A DNA stretch of 64,000 nt, taken from NCBI RefSeq assembly GCF_002807685.1, contig NZ_PEAX01000001.1:558001-622000 (forward strand), in the 5' to 3' direction. The notes under the pieces are model-generated. The model was not told the DNA's origin, did not search any database, and was given only the letters and a program-made list of their open reading frames with translations. A program made the position numbers and the translations under genes. Shown here one piece after another: positions 9,045 through 19,720 of the stretch (positions are counted from its first letter, which is position 1; the number at the start of each line of letters is the position of its first letter). The stretch is from Neoalteromonas flava. GTDB lineage: Bacteria > Pseudomonadota > Gammaproteobacteria > Enterobacterales > Alteromonadaceae.

Positions 9045-9406
9045 AATTGAGCCAGCCGATAAGCCGGGTTCTGTACACTATTGCTAGCGTGACAATCATT
9101 CATCTAGGCCAACAATCACTCGTTGGCTCAAGCAACCTACCCGATCCCGATGCGGGCCACAAAATGGGATCCTATTTGGTCTTGCTCCGGGTGGAGTTTA
9201 CCTCGCCACGAACTGTTACCAGTCGCGCGGTGCGCTCTTACCGCACCCTTTCAGCCTTACCGGCATATGAATATGCTTAGGCGGTCTACTCTCTGCTGCA
9301 CTTGTCGTCGGCTTGCGCCGCCCAGACGTTATCTGGCACCCTGCCCTCTGGAGCCCGGACTTTCCTCTCTCTTACTAAAGTAAAACAGCGATTGTCTGGC
9401 TGGCTC
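9045..9406 (-). ncRNA. rnpB: RNase P RNA (bacterial type A)
   Basis: The catalytic RNA of RNase P, which trims the 5' leader from tRNA precursors. Read on the minus strand the ends pair (GAGCCAGC near 9406 and GGCTGGCTC near 9049). The universally conserved core GAGGAAAGTCCGGGCTCC lies at about 9350-9367, and the 3' core ACAGAACCCGGCTTATCGG at about 9056-9074. The length of about 360 nt is normal. Open reading frames across this interval on the plus strand are shadows of the RNA. The exact 3' end is uncertain. Confidence 0.97.
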
Positions 9407-9412
9407 GGGAGC

Positions 9413-9418
9413 ATTATA
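9413..9418 (-). promoter_or_regulatory. -10 box of the rnpB promoter
   Basis: A perfect TATAAT on the minus strand, 7 bases before the expected 5' end of RNase P RNA. No good -35 hexamer stands out at 16-18 bp, and the G+C-rich CCCGAG between the -10 and the 5' end resembles the discriminator of strong stable-RNA promoters. Confidence 0.75.
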
Positions 9419-9632
9419 ACTGCGAATGTGAAAGATACCTAGCACGATCCATCTTTCTTATTTGATACATCTATCTAGTACTGCTCTACTATTAATTAAT
9501 GATAATTACGAACCGTTAAAATTGCATAAGTAAGGCTATAAAATTAACTTAACCACTTGTCATTCAAGCCCAAAACGCTAATGTTAAACCGTGTGTTAGA
9601 GCGTAAATGCATTCCACTCAAGAGTACCCATC

Positions 9633-10481
9633 ATGCAAGTTAAACATGTTTTGATCATTGAAGGCTGCTGCAACTTGCTAATCATGGCATGCAAACTAGC
9701 GGTTGGTTTGACTACCCATTCAACGGCAATTATTGCTGATGCTTTTCACTCCCTTACGGACGTGGGCAACAATGTAGTAGCATGGTTTGCTTTAAATCAG
9801 GCCCAACAACCCGCTGACAACGACCATCCCTATGGCCATCAAAAATATATTCCGTTAGCAATTTTCTTTTTAGCGACTCTACTTGTAGTGCTAGCAGTAG
9901 AAGTCGTGGTTACAGCGATCGAGCGCTTTGGTGAGCCAGTTGAGCAAAGTTTCATAGGACTGGCGATTTTAATGGGTGCGCTTCTTGCCAATGCACTCCT
10001 CACGGCATGGCAAAGCTATTGGGCTAAACGGTTAGCGTCAGAATTATTAGCGGCTGATGCAAAACACACGTTTAGTGACGTATTGTCGTCAATTGCGATT
10101 ATTGTGGGTTGGCAACTGGCTGTAAGCGGCTGGCCTTGGTTAGACACCTTATTCGCCCTCATTATGGCCGCAATTATTGCCTACCTAGCTTATAAATTAT
10201 TCAAGCAGTCCATTCCTATTCTAGTAGACAGCACCACCGTGGACCATCGAGATGTAAAAGCCAAAATTCAGCGCTTAGATGGGGTCGATGCTATTCGTCA
10301 AGTGCGCACGCGCTTCGATGGAGAGCGCCTAATTGGCGATATTATCATAGTGTCGCCAAGCAGCTTGAATGCCAATGAGTCACATGAAATTGCTGACCGA
10401 ATTGAACGACTATTAGCACAAGAGTTTGGCATTGCTGATGTGATTGTGCACATTGAGCCTGCCCCAACATGCAGAGATTAA
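9633..10481 (+). CDS. Cation diffusion facilitator (CDF) metal exporter
   Basis: A 282-residue inner-membrane antiporter of the CDF family, moving Zn2+ or a similar divalent cation out of the cytoplasm against protons. Six hydrophobic segments span about residues 8-205, followed by a cytoplasmic alpha-beta domain ending in a DVIVHIEP strand. The transport site is visible as HxxxD in TM2 (His39/Asp43) and HxxxD in TM5 (His145/Asp149), a pattern common in zinc-selective members. The DHPYGH loop motif is at about 64-69. The gene is monocistronic, between rnpB and a convergent small gene. Metal specificity is inference. Confidence 0.92.
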   Translation: MQVKHVLIIEGCCNLLIMACKLAVGLTTHSTAIIADAFHSLTDVGNNVVAWFALNQAQQPADNDHPYGHQKYIPLAIFFLATLLVVLAVEVVVTAIERFGEPVEQSFIGLAILMGALLANALLTAWQSYWAKRLASELLAADAKHTFSDVLSSIAIIVGWQLAVSGWPWLDTLFALIMAAIIAYLAYKLFKQSIPILVDSTTVDHRDVKAKIQRLDGVDAIRQVRTRFDGERLIGDIIIVSPSSLNANESHEIADRIERLLAQEFGIADVIVHIEPAPTCRD

Positions 10482-10535
10482 ACTGCCACATTGTCTTATA
10501 GGCTAATCAATTGCTATGTATGCTCGTATCGTCCA

Positions 10536-10742
10536 TTAGACGGGCCGAAATAGGCCTGCTCTGCGCCCGACTTCGGTAAATAAACCAACTAGCACGAGAA
10601 CGATTGAGGCTACGATAGCGACCTCTTGCCACTTTGCTGTAACAGTCAACAGACTGAACGCCAGTCTAGCTGCAAAAACTATAGAAAAAATTAGGGTTAT
10701 CGCATAGAGCAGCAGAAATATAATGTGTCTAAATTTACTCAC
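10536..10742 (-). CDS. Small membrane protein, two helices
   Basis: A 68-residue protein of unknown function with two hydrophobic segments (about 7-31 and 40-58) and a basic N-terminus and tail. It reads in the same direction as the even smaller glycine-rich open reading frame at 10784, from which it is separated by a terminator-like hairpin. Its ATG follows closely after the A/T-rich T-tract of that hairpin. I do not recognise the family. Confidence 0.55.
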   Translation of the reverse strand: MSKFRHIIFLLLYAITLIFSIVFAARLAFSLLTVTAKWQEVAIVASIVLVLVGLFTEVGRRAGLFRPV

Positions 10743-10754
10743 ATTGTTTACTCC

Positions 10755-10781
10755 AAAAAAGAGGGAGCTATCTCCCTCTGG
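10755..10781 (-). terminator. Rho-independent terminator
   Basis: On the minus strand, GAGGGAG and CTCCCTC (10761-10767 with 10772-10778) form a stem around a 4-base loop and are followed by six T. It sits 3-6 bases after the stop of the 46-residue open reading frame and just before the 68-residue gene. Confidence 0.85.
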
Positions 10782-10783
10782 AA

Positions 10784-10924
10784 TTATTCGTCAGAAGTAT
10801 CAGTGGTTCTCTCTGACATTTTGTCGCCAACTTTACTACCAGCGTAACCCAATCCGCCACTGATAGCACCGAGCGCCATACCAACCAGTCCGCCGCGAAT
10901 ACCTCCGACTAAACCTGCTGCCAT
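10784..10924 (-). CDS. Tiny glycine-zipper protein, possibly 5'-truncated
   Basis: A 46-residue open reading frame: a glycine-rich hydrophobic stretch with small residues at regular spacing (GGIRGGLVGMALGAISGG), then a charged tail ending TSDE. Such glycine-zipper segments occur in small membrane-inserting proteins. A terminator directly after the stop supports real expression. The same glycine-rich pattern continues in frame upstream of the ATG for 11 codons (ending GGLGLS) until a TGA with no start codon between, so either the ATG is correct or a frameshift near 10949-10952 has removed the true start. Function unknown. Confidence 0.5.
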   Translation of the reverse strand: MAAGLVGGIRGGLVGMALGAISGGLGYAGSKVGDKMSERTTDTSDE

Positions 10925-11030
10925 GGAAAGCCCGAGTCCACCTGCAGTAAAATCACCTCAGTAGTGTATGTCTGAGCTATTAGGAAAACAGCTGATCCTT
11001 GGCCTAGTCATCGGCCAGTCTGTTGCGCAC

Positions 11031-11058
11031 AAAAAAGCCCTCTGAAATGAGGGCTTTT
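11031..11058 (-). terminator. Rho-independent terminator of the yebC-family gene
   Basis: A 10-bp stem AAAAGCCCTC/GAGGGCTTTT (11033-11042 with 11049-11058) encloses a 6-base loop. Read on the minus strand it ends in six T, 40 bases after the stop codon. Confidence 0.9.
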
Positions 11059-11098
11059 AGAGGGGGACTAACTCCCTTAGGTCACGCGATGTCAGTGA

Positions 11099-11821
11099 CT
11101 ATTCGGGTAAAACGGCATTGTGATAAACATCTTGTACATCGTCGCAATCGTTGAGCATATCCATAAACTTTTCAAACATAGCAACATCGTCACCACTAAT
11201 GTCTACGTGAGTTTGAGGTACAAAGGAAATTTCTTCCGTTTCAAACGTCATATCAGGATAGGCTTCAGTCAAGGCGGTTTTAACTTTGTAAAACTCAGTG
11301 TGCGGCGCAAATACGCTGATCTTACCTTCTTCTTGCTCAACGTCGGTAACGTCAACATCGGCTTCCATCAAGACTTCAAGCACAGCATCTTCGTCTTCAC
11401 CGTCGAATTGGAAAATAGCTTGATGATCAAACATATGCGCAACAGAGTTTTGTGCGCCCAAGTTTGACTTTGTTTTGGTGAAACAATTCCGCACATCCGT
11501 AATCGTGCGATTCGCGTTATCGCTTAGGCAATCAACGATAACCATACAGTTGCCAGGGCCAAACCCTTCATAGCGCATTGGCACAAAATCTTCACCTGCA
11601 CCACCCGCGGCTTTATCGATTGCTTTCTCGATAACATGGCTAGGTACTTGGTCTTTCTTAGCCTTATCCATCAAGCGACGCAGCGAAAGGTTGGCGTCTG
11701 GGTCTGTGCCACCATTTTTCGCACAAACATAGATTTCTTTACCGTATTTCGAATAAACCTTAGTTTTAACGCCCGCAGTTTTTGCCATGGCATTTTTACG
11801 TACTTCGAATGCTCTTCCCAT
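11099..11821 (-). CDS. YebC/PmpR-family protein (YeeN type)
   Basis: A cytoplasmic protein of 240 residues in the YebC/PmpR/TACO1 family, which is linked to transcriptional regulation and to translation of proline-rich stretches. Recognisable stretches are the N-terminal [14 protein letters not shown], the central [11 protein letters not shown] and the C-terminal [10 protein letters not shown]. The opening MGR and the KYGKEIY pattern match the YeeN subgroup better than YebC proper. The frame extends to 11869, but the ATG at 11821 is preferred because it gives the family N-terminus and is preceded by an AAAGAGA ribosome site. It is monocistronic, with its own terminator. Confidence 0.9.
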   Translation of the reverse strand: MGRAFEVRKNAMAKTAGVKTKVYSKYGKEIYVCAKNGGTDPDANLSLRRLMDKAKKDQVPSHVIEKAIDKAAGGAGEDFVPMRYEGFGPGNCMVIVDCLSDNANRTITDVRNCFTKTKSNLGAQNSVAHMFDHQAIFQFDGEDEDAVLEVLMEADVDVTDVEQEEGKISVFAPHTEFYKVKTALTEAYPDMTFETEEISFVPQTHVDISGDDVAMFEKFMDMLNDCDDVQDVYHNAVLPE

Positions 11822-11952
11822 CGTAATCTCTTTTTTTAAAATTGAAGCCAGTTGCGTGCAATTACTCATGCAAAGCGCAATTGGGTATCTTAATTGAATG
11901 CAATTTCTGTTGCGGGATTCTACCTATTTTCTAGCTCGGATAACAGTCGCTA

Positions 11953-13050
11953 CTACGGTAAATGTTGCTTACTTAGGTATTCATGTGACTGCATTTCCTG
12001 TAAACGACTTAAACAGCGTTTGAATTCAAAACTCAAACGTCCTTCGCTGTATAAGTGTTCCATTGCAACTTCGGCAGAGATAATCAACTTAACGTGGCGC
12101 TCATAAAACTCATCCACCATCGCAATAAAACGTCTTGCGACATCGTCGTTCTCTTGCCCCATTGGCTTAACATTCGCCAACAGTACAGTGTGATAGATAC
12201 GACTAATTTCGATATAGTCTGTTTGACTGCGCGGCCCATCGCATAGCGCAGAAAATTCAACCATGACCACGCCATCAGCATCACGCAACACCGGAATCTT
12301 CCGCCCCTCAATGGCGATTGCACAGTTTTCCTTGCCCACATCTGGCGCTAACTGAGTAAAATATCGGTGTAAGTTTTCGGTTGCAGCAGTATCCAGTGGA
12401 TAGTGATAAATTTCTGCTTGCTCCAGGGTTCTAAGACGATAATCAACGCCACTGTCCACATTGATGACACGCGTGTTTTGATTGATCAAATCAATTGCGG
12501 GTAAAAAGCGCGCACGTTGTAAACCATTGCGGTATAACTCATCCGGTATAATGTTTGAAGTTGCGACTAATACGATCCCATGCCCAAACAGGTATTCAAA
12601 CAGTGTCCCCAAGATCATGGCATCAGTGATATCAGAAACAAAAAACTCATCAAAACAAATCACCCGGGCCTCTTTAGCGAGATCTGCTGCAATTGTTTTC
12701 AGCGGGTCGCTCTGTCCAGCCAGAGGCTTAAGCGCTTGATGCACGCGATGCATGAAACGGTGAAAGTGAATACGCAATTTATTTTCAAACGGTAAACACT
12801 CGTAGAAAGTATCAACCAGATACGTCTTACCACGACCAACCCCACCCCAAAAATACAGACCTTGAATAGAAGGCTTGTTCATTCCTTTACCAAAGGTTGC
12901 TTTAATTTTTACTCGCCAAGTCAGCTTTTTTTTCGGTTGGGTGAGTTCATCGTAGAGACGTTGCAGTTCCTGCACCGCCATTTCTTGCGCCGCATCATAA
13001 TGGAAATCCGGTTGTTTTAAATCTTGCTGATATTTTTCAATTGGCGTCAT
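11953..13050 (-). CDS. zapE: Cell division ATPase ZapE (AFG1-like)
   Basis: A 365-residue P-loop ATPase associated with the FtsZ ring. The Walker A motif GGVGRGKT is at residues 69-76 and Walker B VICFDEF has Asp134/Glu135, followed by FVSDITDAM and a sensor-like VATSNIIPDELY, all typical of the ZapE/AFG1 family. The length is normal for the family. It is divergent from zapG-degQ-degS, the arrangement seen in many gammaproteobacteria. The minus-strand region after its stop holds no clear terminator. Confidence 0.95.
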   Translation of the reverse strand: MTPIEKYQQDLKQPDFHYDAAQEMAVQELQRLYDELTQPKKKLTWRVKIKATFGKGMNKPSIQGLYFWGGVGRGKTYLVDTFYECLPFENKLRIHFHRFMHRVHQALKPLAGQSDPLKTIAADLAKEARVICFDEFFVSDITDAMILGTLFEYLFGHGIVLVATSNIIPDELYRNGLQRARFLPAIDLINQNTRVINVDSGVDYRLRTLEQAEIYHYPLDTAATENLHRYFTQLAPDVGKENCAIAIEGRKIPVLRDADGVVMVEFSALCDGPRSQTDYIEISRIYHTVLLANVKPMGQENDDVARRFIAMVDEFYERHVKLIISAEVAMEHLYSEGRLSFEFKRCLSRLQEMQSHEYLSKQHLP

Positions 13051-13220
13051 CGGAATGAATACTACCTTTTACTCGTGCTAATGCTTGAAACTGAGCCCTG
13101 ACTCCCCATTTAGGGGTTAAGAGTAACAAAGCGTAAATCATACTAATGAATCTGCGCAAATGCGATGATGCTTTGGTATAGTTTAAACAGTTATTAGTCC
13201 AAAGCATGAATGGAGTAACC

Positions 13221-13661
13221 ATGGAAATTGCGATTTCGATCGGATTAGTTATCGTTGGAGCCGTTATCGGTTTTTTTGTTGCACGTTTTATCTATGCGCA
13301 ACAAGGGAGTGAGCTAGCCGCTAAAGCTGCAGAGAAAACAGTTCGAGCAGTGCTGGTGCAGCAAGCCGAGCATCATGTATTTCAGGCTCGTCAAACGTTA
13401 CAAGGGCTGAAACATCAGATTGACGTTTTGGAAGAGCAGATCGGTGATTACGAAGCGCAAATTCAACCGGATGACGCCTTTGAAGACTCTCCGAAAATGA
13501 CCTTTTTTGGAGAGCAAACAACTGCACTATTAAGAAACTCGCAGCGTCAGCGCAAAAGTGCATCGAATGCTAACTCTGAAGAGCAACCACGTGATTTCGC
13601 CAGCACCGGCGCTTCAGGGTTGTTCGTCGACGATAAACGGCATTCAAACGCGAAAGAATAA
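13221..13661 (+). CDS. zapG: ZapG/YhcB, cell-envelope and division protein (DUF1043)
   Basis: A membrane-anchored coiled-coil protein of 146 residues. One N-terminal transmembrane helix (about 3-23) is followed by a charged helical region with heptad character (about 30-85) and a disordered polar tail. In E. coli, YhcB/ZapG is a division- and envelope-biogenesis-linked protein encoded between zapE and degQ. Sequence identity is limited, so the assignment rests on architecture plus this conserved context. The frame opens at 13206, but the ATG at 13221 follows GGAGTAACC, a well-placed ribosome site. Confidence 0.8.
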   Translation: MEIAISIGLVIVGAVIGFFVARFIYAQQGSELAAKAAEKTVRAVLVQQAEHHVFQARQTLQGLKHQIDVLEEQIGDYEAQIQPDDAFEDSPKMTFFGEQTTALLRNSQRQRKSASNANSEEQPRDFASTGASGLFVDDKRHSNAKE

Positions 13662-13729
13662 CCTTTGCTGAACTAATTTTTGGTAAAGAAGTCATTGTAG
13701 CTAAGAACAAAATAGGAGTATCAACCTTA

Positions 13730-15094
13730 ATGAGCAAACAATTACGGTCGTTGGTAGTTATTTTTAGTATTGCAGCAGTGTCAGTGTTTGCAAGCGGGTC
13801 CGCTTTGTCTGCACTACCGTTTTTCAATAGCAGCAAGGATGAGGTGCCATCATTAGCACCGATGCTTGAAGAGGCGACACCTGGCGTGGTCAGCATTGCG
13901 GTAGAGGGGACTCAAACTGCCCGTCAGCAAGTGCCAGAAATGTTCCGCTACTTTTTCGGTGGTCCAAATGAACAAGTACAAGAGCGCCCGTTTAGAGGGC
14001 TCGGCTCAGGCGTGATCATTGATGCCGACAAAGGCTATGTGGTCACTAATAACCATGTGGTCGATAACGCCGATAATATTACCGTGAAGCTTACCGACGG
14101 TAGAGAGTTTGAAGCCAAAAAACTTGGCGCTGACCCACAAAGTGACATCGCTTTACTGCAAATCGACAGTGAAGGTTTAGTGGCAATCCCACTGGCTGAT
14201 TCTGATGAACTGCGTGTGGGTGACTTTGTTGTTGCCATCGGCAATCCTTTTGGTCTAAGCCAAACCGTCACATCAGGAATCGTCAGTGCCTTGGGCCGTT
14301 CAGGGCTAAACATTGGAGGCTATGAAGATTTCATTCAAACCGATGCGGCAATTAACCGCGGAAACTCAGGCGGTGCCTTAGTCAATCTGCGTGGTGAACT
14401 CATTGGTATTAATACTGCGATTTTTGGCCCAGGTGGCGGTAACGTCGGTATTGGTTTTGCTATCCCTAGCAATATGATGAAGAGTTTGGTTGACCAAATC
14501 ATCGAATTTGGTGAAGTGCGCCGTGGCTTGCTAGGAATTTTAGGCAGCAATATTGACGCGGGCCTAGCAGAAGCAATGGAGTCAAAGGTCAATAAAGGTG
14601 CCTTTGTCAATGAAGTGACGCCAGACTCAGCGGCAGAAAAGGCTGGCTTGCAACCCGGCGACATCATTATCGCTTTGAACGGTCGCTCTTTGCATTCGTT
14701 TGAAGAGTTACGCGCCAAAGTCGCTAGCTTAGGAGCCGGTACTGAAATTGATTTGACCATCGTTCGCCAAGGCGAAGAAATGACCAAGCAAGTCGTCCTA
14801 GGTGATGCGGGTGCTACGGTTGCCAGTGCCAAGGATATTCATCCGGCCCTAGAAGGCGCAACACTTGCCAATGGTCAGGACAATAGTGGTAACCGGGGCA
14901 TTGAGGTCAGTGAACTTGAGGCTCGCAGCCCTGCAGCGCGTATTGGTTTACAACAAGACGATGTGATTATTGGCGTTAATCGCCAGCGCGTAACCACGAT
15001 TGGTGAATTTTCATCCGCCATTGAAGGTGCCAGCGGAGTGATTGCACTTAATGTTAAACGCGGCAACTCAACGCTTTATTTGGTTATTCGATAA
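13730..15094 (+). CDS. degQ: Periplasmic serine protease/chaperone DegQ (Do family)
   Basis: A 454-residue periplasmic protease that degrades misfolded envelope proteins. An N-terminal signal peptide (to about residue 28) precedes the trypsin-like domain with the triad His109 (TNNHVV), Asp139 (SDIALL) and Ser213 (GNSGGA). Two PDZ domains follow (about 260-350 and 370-450). The loop between the signal peptide and His109 is short compared with DegP, favouring DegQ. A GGAG ribosome site lies before the ATG. A terminator separates it from degS, so the two can be transcribed independently. Confidence 0.95.
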   Translation: MSKQLRSLVVIFSIAAVSVFASGSALSALPFFNSSKDEVPSLAPMLEEATPGVVSIAVEGTQTARQQVPEMFRYFFGGPNEQVQERPFRGLGSGVIIDADKGYVVTNNHVVDNADNITVKLTDGREFEAKKLGADPQSDIALLQIDSEGLVAIPLADSDELRVGDFVVAIGNPFGLSQTVTSGIVSALGRSGLNIGGYEDFIQTDAAINRGNSGGALVNLRGELIGINTAIFGPGGGNVGIGFAIPSNMMKSLVDQIIEFGEVRRGLLGILGSNIDAGLAEAMESKVNKGAFVNEVTPDSAAEKAGLQPGDIIIALNGRSLHSFEELRAKVASLGAGTEIDLTIVRQGEEMTKQVVLGDAGATVASAKDIHPALEGATLANGQDNSGNRGIEVSELEARSPAARIGLQQDDVIIGVNRQRVTTIGEFSSAIEGASGVIALNVKRGNSTLYLVIR

Positions 15095-15124
15095 TTCACA
15101 CAATTTTTCGTTTTTACTCGTTAA

Positions 15125-15148
15125 GGGCAACGCCAGTTGCCCTTTTTT
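15125..15148 (+). terminator. Rho-independent terminator of degQ
   Basis: A 7-bp perfect stem GGGCAAC/GTTGCCC (15125-15131 with 15136-15142) with a 4-base loop is followed by six T. Confidence 0.93.
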
Positions 15149-15258
15149 ATGGGGCGTTCATCAATGGCACTTTGGCTTTTATGGCCTAGTGTTGTTACAA
15201 TTCACAGATTAAGCGGCAGCCCAACCAAAATCATAACTAAGAGAGTTCACTGCCAGTC

Positions 15259-16338
15259 ATGCCGAATTTAACCGCATTTATAACCTTTGTGCTGCGCTCT
15301 GTGTTTTTAGGGCTTATTGTTGCAGCGTTACTTTTGGTCTTTATTCCAGATCTGCGCATTGGTGCAGGATTTAATACCGGTTGGTTCAGTGGAAAAGCAG
15401 AACCAGTTCAGCGCGCAACTTACTACGATGCATTGAGTGTTTCTGCTCCCGCAGTAGTCAACATCTACAGTGAAAGCATCGAAGTCTCTAACAATTTGTT
15501 TAGTCAGCCTCGCTCACGTGAGCGCATCAACTTAGGTTCTGGCGTTATCATGACAGCCAATGGCTACATTTTAACCTGTCATCATGTCGTAGAAAATGCC
15601 GATAGCATTATGGTGCGTTTACAAGATAGTCGATTATTAGAAGCCGAAATGGTTGGTTTTGACGTGTTTACTGACCTAGCGGTGCTTAAAGTTAACGCTG
15701 ATAACCTGCATGTTATTCCACAGTTGGAAAACCCTAAAACCCGCGTTGGCGATGTAGTTATGGCCATCGGAAATCCTTATGACCTGGGGCAAACTATCAC
15801 TCACGGTATTGTTAGCCGCACTGCAGGTAGAAATGGCTTAGCCAATTACGTTGACTTTATTCAAACTGACGCGGTTTTAAATCAGGGTAATTCAGGTGGT
15901 GCTCTAGTCGATAGCAACGGTTTTTTAGTCGGTATCACTAACGCCAGTTTCCTTGTGCGCGATAACCGCCGCCGTGTGCGCAGCGTTGACGGAGTCAACT
16001 TTGCGGTTCCCTATGGACTTGCCAAACGCGTGATGGATGAAATTATTGCGAATGGCAAAGTGACACGCGGTGAGCTTGGTTTTGCCGGCAATGAACTTAA
16101 CAATCGTCCCGGCGTTACGGTTAATGCGTTACGTAGTGGTGGTCCTGCCGAACTGGCAGGGTTACAAGTCGGTGATACCATCATTGCGGTCGATGGGATC
16201 GAAGTTGAGAGCGCTGGGAAATTTCTTGATCGAGTAGCAGAAACAGCCCCTGGCACAGTCATGCAACTGGAAGTTGTGCGAGCAGATCAACGTCTCAATC
16301 TTCAGGTTGTGGTAGGCGAATTAGGTGTTTCCGGTTGA
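15259..16338 (+). CDS. degS: Membrane-anchored site-1 protease DegS
   Basis: A 359-residue inner-membrane serine protease that starts the sigma-E envelope stress response by cutting RseA when its PDZ domain binds unfolded porin tails. An uncleaved N-terminal anchor (about 8-30) is followed by the protease domain with His109 (CHHVV), Asp139 (TDLAVL) and Ser212 (GNSGGA) and a single PDZ domain (about 270-355). One PDZ and a membrane anchor distinguish it from DegQ just upstream. Its last 18 bases overlap the 3' end of the convergent kinase gene. Confidence 0.95.
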   Translation: MPNLTAFITFVLRSVFLGLIVAALLLVFIPDLRIGAGFNTGWFSGKAEPVQRATYYDALSVSAPAVVNIYSESIEVSNNLFSQPRSRERINLGSGVIMTANGYILTCHHVVENADSIMVRLQDSRLLEAEMVGFDVFTDLAVLKVNADNLHVIPQLENPKTRVGDVVMAIGNPYDLGQTITHGIVSRTAGRNGLANYVDFIQTDAVLNQGNSGGALVDSNGFLVGITNASFLVRDNRRRVRSVDGVNFAVPYGLAKRVMDEIIANGKVTRGELGFAGNELNNRPGVTVNALRSGGPAELAGLQVGDTIIAVDGIEVESAGKFLDRVAETAPGTVMQLEVVRADQRLNLQVVVGELGVSG

Positions 16339-17307
16339 CGCTAGTTGCGCGAGCGCTATTGCTGTCTGTTGAGCCGAGAAATGATTAAGTTTGCGATGAC
16401 CTGGTGACCATCCTGACAAAAATCGTTCAAAGTCAGCCCACGCGAAGGGTAACAAGTCACGCCACACCTTTTCTAAATGGTCACAATTAAGCTTCGCATT
16501 GGATAACCCTTGGCGTAAGCTTCGAAAGTAACATTCAATAGCTTTCGCATAGTACTGTTCAAGTTCTGCGCCATTAAAAACACTACCCAACATATACACA
16601 ACGTCCTGAATACCCAGGCCCAATCCAACATATTGAAAGTCTACTGCAGCGCACTTCTGTAAATCGGCACGAAAACAAAAATTGGCGACTTTTGCATCAC
16701 CGTGCAACAGCGTTTTATAAGGGCAATTGGCTAAGCGTTCATCAATCTGAGTAGCCGCAACTTTTAATCTCCCCTCTGGCATTGCCTGCCATTCGTCTTG
16801 ACGCGTCGCCAGATGCCAATAGCTTCCGCGTTGCCAGACGTGCTCGCAAGGTTGTTGCATAAACGTTGCGTGAAAGTGAGCCAGCCATGTGAGCATAGCA
16901 CCAACAGCGTCGATATTGGCTTGCTCGACTCGATAGGCATAGCCAGCGGCATCTAAATCCTCTAGCAGCAACCAGCTGCTCTCTCCACATTGTGCGCTAG
17001 CGACTAATTCAGCCACTCGACTGAAACCGTTTAACGCTGGCGCATAATACTGATAAAAGTTTTGTTCATTAATGTACGAAGACAACTTACGTCGATGGGA
17101 AGTAGTGCTATGCCAACCACGCGGATGACTGCTAACTGCCGGCGGTTGAATAATCTTGGCAATAACACTTAAGGACTGATCACTACTTTGTAAACGAGCG
17201 ATTTCACCATAACCGCTCCACAAAGATTGAATTGTGACGGTTTTGGTAAAACATTGAGTAGGATAATGCTGCTTTAGAGCGGCAAATAAGGGTTGATAAT
17301 CGATCAT
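16321..17307 (-). CDS. APH/choline-kinase-like phosphotransferase
   Basis: A 328-residue kinase-fold protein. The Brenner motif HGDAKVANF (His202, Asp204, Asn209) and a following DFQYVG (Asp223) are the catalytic and metal-binding residues of the aminoglycoside phosphotransferase/choline kinase superfamily. LLLEDLDAAGY is the hinge, as in the EcKinase-like group. It probably phosphorylates a small hydroxylated metabolite; the substrate cannot be assigned, and antibiotic resistance is not implied. It is convergent with degS (18-base overlap) and divergent from fadH. Confidence 0.75.
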   Translation of the reverse strand: MIDYQPLFAALKQHYPTQCFTKTVTIQSLWSGYGEIARLQSSDQSLSVIAKIIQPPAVSSHPRGWHSTTSHRRKLSSYINEQNFYQYYAPALNGFSRVAELVASAQCGESSWLLLEDLDAAGYAYRVEQANIDAVGAMLTWLAHFHATFMQQPCEHVWQRGSYWHLATRQDEWQAMPEGRLKVAATQIDERLANCPYKTLLHGDAKVANFCFRADLQKCAAVDFQYVGLGLGIQDVVYMLGSVFNGAELEQYYAKAIECYFRSLRQGLSNAKLNCDHLEKVWRDLLPFAWADFERFLSGWSPGHRKLNHFSAQQTAIALAQLASTGNT

Positions 17308-17397
17308 TGAGCAAAATACAGACTAATTAATCCGCAACAACTAACATCACTTGCATAATGTGTAACGGGTTAATACTCTTTGAGTATGAACAAATAG

Positions 17398-19434
<2,037 letters not shown>

Positions 19435-19453
19435 TAGAATTTGCAGCGTGCGC

Positions 19454-19720
19454 TCATGCGCGCGCCTGCGCGCGATGGTAGATTTTCATCGAGAGAATGA
19501 TTAAGGCAAAAAACAATGTGATCGTATTGGCGATGATCATTGGCCCATCGCTTAACACAATGCCATAAATCAACCACATCAAAACCCCAAAAGAAAAAAT
19601 CGAGTACATTGATAGCGATAAAGACGCAGTATCCTGTGTTTTAATAACTTTTATCGCTTGCGGTAAAAACGACATGCTGGTGCAAATTGCTGCAATGTAA
19701 CCGATGATTTGTAGTTCCAT
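19454..19720 (-). CDS. SemiSWEET-type sugar transporter
   Basis: An 88-residue membrane protein with three hydrophobic helices, the half-transporter architecture of bacterial SemiSWEETs (PQ-loop/MtN3 family), which dimerise to form a sugar channel. The signature proline-glutamine sits at the end of TM1 (SFLPQAIKV), followed by a TASLS stretch before TM2 and an asparagine in TM3 (IIANTITLF). Sugar specificity cannot be read. It is convergent with fadH (19 bp apart), and the last codons overlap a G+C-rich CGCGCG inverted repeat. Confidence 0.85.
   Translation of the reverse strand: MELQIIGYIAAICTSMSFLPQAIKVIKTQDTASLSLSMYSIFSFGVLMWLIYGIVLSDGPMIIANTITLFFALIILSMKIYHRAQARA

Noticed and set aside
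9123-9383. Open reading frames on the plus strand across 8987-9383
   Set aside because: They lie on the complement of RNase P RNA and read through its conserved core; no ribosome site and no protein-like pattern.
12482-12795. Plus-strand open reading frames inside zapE
   Set aside because: Antisense to conserved AAA+ motifs, no ribosome site.
14335-14832. Long minus-strand open reading frame of 165 codons inside degQ
   Set aside because: Antisense shadow of a well-supported protease gene; its serine- and proline-rich composition comes from the complement of degQ codons.
16321-17307. Aminoglycoside resistance enzyme
   Set aside because: The Brenner motif is shared by many small-molecule kinases; the LLLEDL hinge and overall pattern suit an EcKinase/choline-kinase-like enzyme, and nothing links it to antibiotics.
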